NCBI GenBank assembly: GCA_013368315.1
Contig: JAACJM010000017.1
Span: 558,001-622,000, forward strand
Direction of reading: 5' to 3'
DNA length: 64,000 bases
Origin: Tetrapyrgos nigripes
Taxonomy: Eukaryota; Basidiomycota; Agaricomycetes; Agaricales; Campanellaceae
In this document: piece after piece, positions 55,430 to 64,000 of the stretch
How the letters are laid out: each line of letters starts with the position of its first letter
How positions within the stretch are numbered: the stretch's first letter is position 1
Translations under genes and position numbers: made by a program
The notes under the pieces: generated by a model
Seen by the model: only the letters and a program-made list of their open reading frames with translations
What the model was told of the DNA's origin: nothing
Database searches by the model: none

Positions 55430-58400
55430 GTAGCTACTGTATATATACTGTAAGTATGAGTCAATATGAGTCAGAATGAGTCAGAGTAAGTAAATGAGTC
55501 AGTAAGACTCAAGTACATTTGTTGTACATGTGTCACAAGGTAGACAAGTCAATATGAGTCAGAATGAAAATAGGGAAAGGCATGGAAAAATGAGAGATAG
55601 GGGTACCTGTAGATATGACTCATGACAGTTTTAGCCAACTTTGTCAACTCCACATCACTGCCACATCAGTCAGAGTTTGAATTCCAATGCCTTTCTAAAT
55701 TTTAATCAGGAAGAGACCCCCAACCCCCTCTCCTAGACCAGAATTGTCTTTCCAGACTGCTTTACCGTCGCTTACAAGTCCCTTCAGAGATATCACTTTT
55801 CATATGATGGGTGATTATGTTCTCTGTCATTCTATATGACGCGTATGTCAAAGCTGTTCATGTCTCTACTGTGTCGTTTTTGCGCATCATCTGCAACTCT
55901 CTCCACTCACAACTCTCCAGTTTTGTGTTTTCTGAACCAATTTATTTCTTAGTACAACTTCGTGGCCTCAGGTACCTATTTCACATTGAATGGAATGATT
56001 TATGCAAACCTTATTTCATCCATATGATTCCATATGTGTGTTGTGAGAGGAATTGCTGACTTGTATCGACTACTGATGTTTGTGCAAACAGGGACACCCA
56101 TATCTGGAACCAAGCCCTGCTCTGCCATGTGGTAGTTGTTAAGAGTGAAGAAAATTTTCAGATATGCCACAAGGTTGCTAGCTTTTCAGGTCCACTAACA
56201 CGTGCTCTGTTCATTTTTCAAAAGTTTCTTGGATACACAGTGGATGAGAATCAGCCACAAATCCATTTTCAGAGCATATAAAAGCAGAAGAAAGGCCCCA
56301 GGTTCTTCACAATGCAGTTGTTTGCACTTATAAACTTCTCCTACATTCCACTCCTCCAACCAAGCTTTTTCACTCACTATGCCCACTCTGCATGGTGTTG
56401 GAAAGTGGTATGTTGATGACAATGGCCATGAGTATGTTCTCAGTGAAGATGGGCACTGGCACCTTCATGAATCCACTTCAGTACCTGCATTAAATTTTGT
56501 ATGTGCATTGCTGACAAGGGTAATTTTATAGATATGATTATGCAATGATATGAGATCCCTACCTACTTGAATAGCCTGATGATATCAGAAATATCTGAAA
56601 ATAGCAAGTATTAGAGAGCAAATACTGGTGTTGTTACATCAGCTCAATACTCCTACAGTATTCTGATGTAGGAGCTAATGTTGGCTAACAAAGTGAAATT
56701 AAAAGGGGGGGTCTTTTAATATTGGGTACCTTTGGATATCCTCACTATTGCAAAAGAAAGTGACTATTTTGCTTAAGATAGCGGATGATAGCTCACATTA
56801 TCTGATGACTGTTTTCCTGATGATCCACAACTCATTGAGGAAAGCCTGAAGCAGAGTTAACAGAGAGTAGTCAGGCAGAGGACTTAAAATTACCTCAAAG
56901 TCAAACATAGAAAGATGATTCTGCTGGTTCAGCATCAAGAGAAGAGTGTTAAGACTGCTGAGAACAAAGGGCAGCAGATAGGAGCAACAGATGGAATGGT
57001 TAGTGAGTGACTGGACCTTACATGACAAGGAGAATGGCATCCAAGGGGTAAAGGGGTTGAGGAAATGTTGATGCTGACGACAACATACACAGGCTTCATG
57101 GATGAGGTGGTTTATGGCAAGACAGGATCAGAATGATTGGAACAACTGGAGCCTGCAGGTAGAAGCAAACTCTACCTGCACTGAAAGATAAAACAAATTT
57201 GTCTTTCACATCGAGTAGCACACAAACAAATGTGGATGACCACAACAGTCAACCAAAAAGAAGAAAAAAAAATGAGACCTAAAAAGGAAAGTAGGGATGC
57301 CATGGTACTGAATGCCAAATAGGGACTCAAAAAGAAAGAGAGTGGAAACTGATGGATTACAAGCAAGCAAGGACAGAGAGAATGTAATAGGTAAGGTGGT
57401 GACAGATTAAGCAACAGAACACATAGACGATCTTCACTTTGAAAGCAAAATGTGCAAAGCACAAACTGGGAGTTCAAGTAAACCATAAACATGGTGAACT
57501 AGCGCATTTACATTGTAATGGAACAACATAAGTATCTTGTATTCTGTTTCTTTGAGTTTGCTATGTCTCAATTTACTGTACTTGCAATGTAATTGATACT
57601 TCAGGCATGCCTCAGGCATCTGTTTTCTCTTTCTTTCTTTCCTTTCTACAACATTCTGATGAAAGTTCTGTTCTATTCTAGATAGTTCTAATGACTCACT
57701 AATTACATATATAAGTATCTCAGTATGTACTCTTGTAAGAACCTTTCCTACCTCACAATACACATCTGTGTTTGAATCTTACATCTTGACTGATCATAAG
57801 TCAGCATCCTTAGTAACACACAAGCTTGCTTAGTGTGCTGTTTCTTGACCTTGACTGACGTCCACATGCTCACCAAGTGCTCAAGAACCTGGTATTTCAT
57901 GGTAATGTGAAAGCTTGCCTTGACTTAAGTACCTTTTTCTCACTACTGATCATCTCAGAGTCTCCTGAACCTGAACCAAACCAGTGGTTCATTACATACA
58001 TGTAGCCATCAACCTTCTATGTAGAACAATAGAAGTACGTAGACAATAGATACTAGTAAGAACAGTAGGTAATTACCATCATTGATCTATCGTAAGTAGT
58101 AAATACATCATTCTCAGTGCCACAGTAGTCATATGTAGTTACATGAGCAACCCTGTATCACATGTATTTACTCTCCCTCTCAGGTATAAAAGGGACTCAT
58201 AGATGGCCCTCTAATAACAAGTTTAACACTTACTTTCATCACTCAACAAGCCTCTCACAAGCTCTTATCAAGCTACTCTTATCCCCAGGTAAGTATGGAG
58301 TTGCCACTCTACTTTTAGTGTACTGTTCATACCATGCCTGCTCAACAAAACAGTCATACTGTGAGGGACTGTGCTAGTTGGTAGCATGACGCACCAACAA

Positions 58401-58870
58401 GACTGAAAGATTGCAAGGGCTATGCTGATAGGTTGAGAGCTACTATGTGTGGTAACGATAGCTCTCAACCAGAACATAGCTCAAATGAATGGAAGGGTGT
58501 CTGCTGAAGTCATCATGAGTACAAGAGGTGGCGCAATGCATTGCTTCTCATCTGGTAGTCAGTGTAAAGTGAAGCCGACAGGAAATACAATTGATGTAGG
58601 GCAAGGAAGCCATTGTGCTGTCACAGAAAACCTGAATGGATTAGTGCCCACCTTTGTGAGGGAAGGAAGACAATGGCACTCACTGTGGCTTGCAAACTGT
58701 TTTGGAGCTAAAGTGAGAGTAATTGCTCATGGGCGCTCATCAAAAAAAATGGAGCCCTGTAGTTAGAACCAGATTCTATGTGCACAAGATGACAAAACAA
58801 GTATTGCACTGTTGCAGAAAACTCTGCGAGGGACTAAGCCTGCCCAAAGCCTGGCCTGAGTGCCAAACAG
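55430..58870. other. AT-rich intergenic stretch, no gene recognised
   Basis: 55,455-55,505 holds several GAGTCA words about ten bases apart. A TATAAAAGGG at 58,186 and a splice-like CAGGTAAGTATGG near 58,288 hint at another LTR or promoter, but I could not define its ends. Other frames are short. Confidence 0.35.
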
Positions 58871-59328
58871 TGTCATGACATCTATATTTGGTACTATTTA
58901 TTTCTTCTTATCTCCATATCCTCAGATCTTTATACCATGTGACTCTTGTTCCACATGCTACGCACCGGACCTTTCATTTCTCTGATACAGCTTTGATACA
59001 GCTTCTTGACAGCTTCCTTTACAGCTTTCTTTACAGCTTTCCTTACAGCCTCCCTTACAGCTTTACTTTTACATATATAAGCCCTGTCCTGACACCTGGT
59101 TTCCCATCTCGACCTCTTCGTCATTGGGACCAGGTGTGTATTCCCCTTTTCATTACTTCTTTCACCTTTACTGATGGGCACTGTAGTTCCAGTACTTACT
59201 GCTGTCTGTTAGTTATCTAATACATTCTTTGTTGTTGGGACCAGTTCCAGTACTTACTGCTGTCTGTTAGTTGAGTCAAGCCTGTAGCTCCTCATTATCA
59301 CTATCTAAGCGCTCGCCTCTTTGTGACA
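58871..59328 (+). repeat. Candidate 5' LTR of the gypsy element
   Basis: Starts TGTCATGACATC and ends TTTGTGACA, so the ends are inverted TGTCA/TGACA. A TATATAAG lies near 59,073. It contains short repeats of TTTACAGCTT (58,990-59,060) and a duplicated TTCCAGTACTTACTGCTGTC (59,187 and 59,245). The 3' LTR is needed to confirm it. Confidence 0.5.
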
Positions 59329-59867
59329 TTAGGTCGAGATCCCTTACTGCACCAGTGGCCTCTGTACAGGTTGTCCTTGCAGGTGCTACTGTCACTACGT
59401 CTGGATGATATGCTGCACCATCCTCAATTTCTGATTTATCTGTCTCTGCATCTCCCCCACCGTCTCCACCACCACTGCTCTGTGTAGATTGGCTACACAG
59501 TCTCGACTTATCAGATCAGAAGCACGTTAGCTTTGATATTGACAGCTATCTTGAAGACAGAGAAGAACTCTACAACAACTGCCAGCAACAGCCTTGTCCC
59601 CATGCCAATCACTCCATTCCCCAGGTCCGCTACTACTTCTGGGAAGGAGAAAACAGTATAATCCTACCCAGCAATCCAGCCCTACTCTGTTCCCACTTCC
59701 TATGCCTTGCCTTCAGCCACCTGCCATTCTCTGTTCCTGAATTCAGTACTTCCACTGTTCTGTCACCAGATCTCACTTGCACTCCACTTCTGCTATCCGT
59801 TCCACCTTCTGCCATACCAACAGCCCACCCCAGTCCTACACTTGCACCCAATCTATCCCATATTCCT

Positions 59868-60593
59868 GTGTCACCAGCCCCACTCAGTCCTGTTGCTTCT
59901 CCAATCACTGACATCAACATGTCCTCCGCTGCCCTTGAAAACCTCCTTCAGGCTCTGGTTAACAACCAGAACCAGCTGCAACAGGCAATCACCAACTTGG
60001 TCAATAGACCTACCCATGAATCCTCAGACAAAACTCCCAAACCTGCCCCATTCAAAAGCGAGCCAGCCAAACTTGACTCGTTCCTATCTCTCTTTATTCT
60101 CTGGGCCAGAGAACAGAAATGGCTCAAGTTCAATAATGGGAAACTTGACCCACAGAAGTGCATTGCTGAGGCACTTCTCATGATGGAGGGATCCACTGCA
60201 GAATGGGCTGCAGAGTACGCTTGTCATATCAGTAGAGTCCAAGCAGAAGAAGCTGGAGCAGTCTTCCCCTGGGAAGGGAACTGGGACAATTTCACCCATG
60301 CACTAAAGGTTCAGTTTGGGGTAGCAAATGAGCAACAGCTGGCCCAGAACAAGCTTGAGGCGTTGAGGCAGGGAGATAAACAGTCTCAGAGTTCTCAGAT
60401 TTTCAAGCAGTGGGCAGAGAAGACCGGGTTTTCAGACAAGGACCTCCAGTACAAGTTCCAGAAGCGCCTTCATAAGGACCTACTGTTCCCATTGGCAAAT
60501 GTGGAGCTAGGACAGAAGGAGGCCCCTAAGAACCTGGACAAGTTGATTAACAGAGCACTCCACATAGAACAGACCCTGGCTGAACTCCTATAA
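59868..60593 (+). CDS. Gag-like protein of the gypsy element
   Basis: An uninterrupted frame of 241 codons with the capsid-like pattern of retrotransposon Gag: WAREQKWLKFNNGK, EALLMMEGSTAEWAAEYAC, FPWEGNWDNFTHALKVQFG and FKQWAEKTGFSDKDLQYKFQ. It would form the particle that packages element RNA. No CCHC zinc knuckle was found before the stop. A shorter start at the Met of NMSSAALENLLQ is equally possible. It lies 540 bases after the LTR candidate and about 60 bases before the protease frame, in a different frame. It is the only part of the element still intact. Confidence 0.7.
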   Translation: MSPAPLSPVASPITDINMSSAALENLLQALVNNQNQLQQAITNLVNRPTHESSDKTPKPAPFKSEPAKLDSFLSLFILWAREQKWLKFNNGKLDPQKCIAEALLMMEGSTAEWAAEYACHISRVQAEEAGAVFPWEGNWDNFTHALKVQFGVANEQQLAQNKLEALRQGDKQSQSSQIFKQWAEKTGFSDKDLQYKFQKRLHKDLLFPLANVELGQKEAPKNLDKLINRALHIEQTLAELL

Positions 60594-60656
60594 AAGCCTG
60601 TCACTGGCCCTACCCCATTCCTCTCCAAATTCTCCTCTGCACGAGACCCTAACGCC

Positions 60657-63600
60657 ATGGACATCAACGCCTCCCATACTGAGCATCCCCAGGATAACAG
60701 ACACACCTTCGTGGACTACCAGAAGGTGATGCAGGGGCACTGCTATGGCTTTGACAGTGGAGCTACAGGTCTGTTCCTGGGACAATCATTTGTAAAGCAA
60801 CACCAGACCCAAACCTATCCCCTCTGTAAACCCCTAGATGTCTACAACATTGATGGGACCCTTAACCGAGCAGGGCATATAGATCAGTTCTGCTGGCTAG
60901 CTATGACAGCAGATGGACAGGAGGTGTGGCTAGATTTTCTGGTTACGGACTTAGGCAGAGAAGATGTCATCCTGGGTCTTCCCTGGTTGCATAAGATGAA
61001 CCCACAGATTGACTGGACAAGTGGCCAACTGCAAATCCCTATAGCACCACCCCCATCAGTGGAAGAGGTCCCTGATCAGGATCAGTTCGTTGCTATCAAT
61101 TTTGGACCAACCCCAAGGGGAAACACCATCCTAGAAGGCACAGAGTCCAAATCAACCCAGTCGATTCCTCAGGGAACACATGCACCCACAGACCAACTCC
61201 TGGATCTGGCAACAGAGAAGGAGGAGGAGGAACCCCAAGTATATTGCATTCATGCTAATTGGGCTACAAGGCACTCCTGGAAGAAAGCAGGGATCCTTAC
61301 TGACACTGGAGAAGAAGTCTGGTGTGCTGCAGGGTTCACTTACTCGCAAACTGGATGAAACTGAAACAGTCATTTGAGGAGATAGTCCCTCCTCAATATT
61401 GGGATTATTCTCAGGTCTTCTCCAAAGCTGAGTCAGAATGCCTCCCTGCACACAAACCCTGGGATCATGCTATTGAACTGGTACCTGGAGCACCTGCCAC
61501 CCAATGTCCATCAATGAACAGCAGGAACTTGATCAATTCCTTGATGAGAATGTCTGCAAGGGTTATATCCGACCCTCTAAATCCCCTCTGTCCTCTCCAG
61601 TCTTCTTTGTGAAGAAGAAAGATGGGAAACTTCAGTTTGTTCAGGATTACTGACGCCTAAATGAGTACACTATTAAGAACTGCTACCCTCTTCCCCTTGT
61701 TGCTGACATAGTCAGTCGCCTTCAAGGTGCCAAGTACTTCACCAAGTTTGATGTATGTTGGGGGTATAACAATGTCCAGATTAAACAGGGGGATGAGTAG
61801 AAGGCAGCGTTTGCAACCAACCGAGGCCTTTTTGAACCTACTGTCATGTTCTTTGGATTGACAAACTCACCAGCTACTTTCCAGGGCCTCATGAACTCCA
61901 TCTTCTCAGACTTGATTGCAGCAGGAAAGGTAGTAGTTTATCTGGATGACATCCTGATCTTCAGTGGGACTCTGGAAGAGCATCGAGAAGTGGTTCAGGA
62001 AGTGCTAGCCAGGTTGAAAAGGAATGATCTGTATCTGAGGCCAGAGAAATGCGAGTTTGAATGGGAAGAGATAGAATATCTTGGGTTGATTATCTGGGAG
62101 GGGCAAGTTCATATGGACCCTGTGAAAGTGGCAGCAGTACAACACTGGCCAGTTCTCTGCAATGTCCGCGACATTCAGGCATTCCTGGGCTTTGCCAATT
62201 TCTACTGACGATTCATACAGAACTTTGCCAAAACTGCTCAACCTCTGAATGACCTTACATGCAAAGACATCTTGTTTAATTGGGGAACTCACCAACAGGA
62301 AGCCTTTGACTCCCTTTGAACAGCCTTCACATCTGTGCCCATTCTTACACTCTGGTCACCAGATCATCCTACCCGAGTTGAAGTAGACACTTCGGGCTTT
62401 GCAACAGGGGGAGCCCTAATGCAGATGTTGGAAGACAGTCTTTGGCACCTGGTAGCATTCCATTCAGCATCCATGCAGTCAGCCAAACGCAATTATGAAA
62501 TCTACAACTGAGAGATGCTGGCTATTATTGAAGCACTGAAGGATTGGCAGAGTTATCTGGAAGGACTACCACAGCCTTTTGAAATCATCACAGACCACTC
62601 CAATCTAGAGTTCTGGCAAACAGCTCAGGATCTTAGTCGACAACAAGCGAGATGGGCCCTGTGACTATCATGCTTTGACTTTTGGCTAATCCATCGCCCA
62701 GGCAAAGTGAATACCCAAGCAGATGCCCTCTCTCGCCTTCCCTCCCACCAAGTAACAGACCGAGAAGACAACCTGGAAACCACAGTACTCAGACCAGAGC
62801 ACTTTGTAAGGCTCACTGCTACTACGCTGGTCAACCCCCTAGAAGAATGAATTTGTCAGACACTGGGGAGAGAAGTAGAGGTGTTAAAAGGGCTAGAGCA
62901 GTTGAAGAAGGAAGGGTTGCAGCGACTCGCCAATGGTTTACCTGAATGGGAAGAGGATAATGGATTGGTATACCACAAGGGGCAAGTCTATGTTCCTCCA
63001 GATGAAGAGCTGCAGAAAACAATAGTAGAACAGTGCCACAACGAGCCATCAGCAGGACATCCAGGGCTACATGGGACACTCGATTTGGTAACTTCACACT
63101 TCTGGTGGCCCACCATTCGCTCTTTTGTAGAGAAGTATGTGGAGGGATGCAATAAATGCACCAGGAAGAAGCTGCAACATCATCTGCGAGCAGTGATCCA
63201 ACCTTTGGACGTACCCTTAGGACTCTGGGAAGAAGTTGGAGTTGACCTCATTACACAGCTACCATCCTCATAAGGTTATGACGCAATCCTGGTCTGCACT
63301 GACCTCTATGGAAAACAAGTCCACACCCTTCCCTGCACCTCTAATATCACTACCACTGAAATCACTGACCTATACTACCGAGAAATCTTCTGCCTTCACG
63401 GCCTCCCACTTTGCTTTGTATCAGATCATGGTCCACAGTTTGCAGCGCAAGCCATGTGCTCTCTGTTAGACCAACTCGGGATCAAGTCAAGCCTTTCCTC
63501 AGGCTACCAGCCCCAGACAAATGGACAGACAGAACAAGCCAACCAGGAAGTGGAGAAATATCTCCGTCTCTACATCAACTATAGGCAGGATGATCGGGTG

Positions 63601-64000
63601 GAGCACCTTCCTATGGCCAAATTTGTTCTGAACTCCTGCACACACTCCACACATGGCATGGCACCTTTCAAAGTGACTTATGGCTACCTTCCTCTGTTCA
63701 ACATACCTGTGGGCTGGTGCACAGGCATCCCAAATGTAGAAGACTGTCTCGAAATCCTAAGACAGGTTCAAAGAGATGCAGGATCAGCACTGCACCTAGC
63801 CAAGTGCTATATGAAGGAAGGGTACGAAAGAGGGAAATGGAAAGGACATCAGTTTAAGGTTAGGGACCATGTCTGGCTGAGTGCAGAAGACATCGACTTG
63901 AAACTTTCAAGTGACAAGTTGGGAGACCAGCAGCTGGGACCATACAAGATTATGGAGAAAATTGGAGATTTAGACTATTGGTTAGACCTCCCTGAGACTC
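60657..64000 (+). pseudogene. Broken pol region: protease, RT, RNase H, integrase
   Basis: The protease has DSGATGLFL near 60,755. The RT includes [42 protein letters not shown] and the catalytic VVYLDDILIF. RNase H starts VDTSGFATGGALMQM. The integrase shows the HHCC part (CHNEPSAGHPGLHG..CNKCTRKK), VGVDLITQLPSS, CFVSDHGPQFAA and YQPQTNGQTEQANQE. Stops lie at 61651 (TGA), 61798 (TAG), 62206, 62317, 62509, 62662, 62848 (all TGA) and 63271 (TAA). Frame changes occur near 61,350 and 61,515. At most of the TGA sites the neighbouring motif suggests Arg, so a CGA origin fits. Reads to the window edge. Confidence 0.85.

Larger units (their letters stand above)
58871..64000 (+). mobile_element. Ty3/gypsy LTR retrotransposon, 5' part, inactive
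   Basis: A 5' LTR candidate is followed by Gag, then pol blocks in the Ty3/gypsy order protease, RT, RNase H, integrase. The integrase reaches the window end, so the 3' LTR lies outside. Multiple stops and frame changes show it is inactive. Confidence 0.85.

Noticed and set aside
58888..59220. 110-codon plus-strand frame with repeated YSF motifs
   Set aside because: Lies inside the LTR candidate and follows the TTTACAGCTT repeats; no protein family.

Overview
The window is nuclear DNA of a filamentous fungus, most likely a mushroom-forming basidiomycete (Agaricomycetes). The reasons are: dense short introns of about 45-65 nt with GT..AG ends, families typical of that group (NACHT-WD40 NLR genes, a DUF6533 seven-helix membrane family, CxC5/CxC6 KDZ-associated proteins, Plavaka and Ty3/gypsy elements, a TET/JBP-like 2OG-Fe(II) dioxygenase relic), and a very low density of intact genes among broken transposons. 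No tRNA, rRNA or CRISPR was recognised. Family names are from memory of motifs; no search was run.

Layout. 1-12 kb: two NACHT-WD40 (NLR) paralogues on the minus strand. The first is open but runs off the window; the second has lost its P-loop end and carries a frameshift and a stop. Between them lie a cytochrome P450 relic and a DDE-type DNA transposon with 41-bp terminal inverted repeats. 12-17 kb: repeats, a solo LTR with a 5-bp target duplication, and a perfect 47-bp palindrome. 17.2-19.2 kb: an intact secreted FAD-linked oxidase in six exons. 20-22.7 kb: low-complexity DNA and a decayed 2OG-Fe(II) dioxygenase.

22.6-26.2 kb and 34.8-38.7 kb are diverged copies of one segmental duplication; each keeps a complete five-exon DUF6533-like membrane protein gene of 311 codons. 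Partial copies lie at 13.9-15.0 kb and around 29.3/33.6 kb. The last of these is split by a 4,155-bp mobile element (29,380-33,534) with an 8-bp target duplication, inverted termini and inverted subterminal arrays of ACGGGACA. It carries a CxC5/CxC6 gene and, on the other strand, a GRF-type zinc-finger gene. The uninterrupted site can be read in the other copies. I consider this the most interesting object in the window.

39-52 kb: a small four-exon secreted protein, a Plavaka transposase relic, a tRNA-like SINE family, and an intact six-exon secreted Cys-rich protein with a NucA/NucB nuclease-like domain. 52-58.8 kb has little that I can assign. From 58,871 to the window end is a Ty3/gypsy retrotransposon (5' LTR, Gag, protease, RT, RNase H, integrase), broken by frameshifts and by stops that mostly look like CGA to TGA changes.

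The intact genes suggest self/non-self sensing (NLR), secretion (FAD oxidase, Cys-rich nuclease, small secreted proteins) and membrane proteins of unknown role. Everything else is accessory, repeat-driven DNA.
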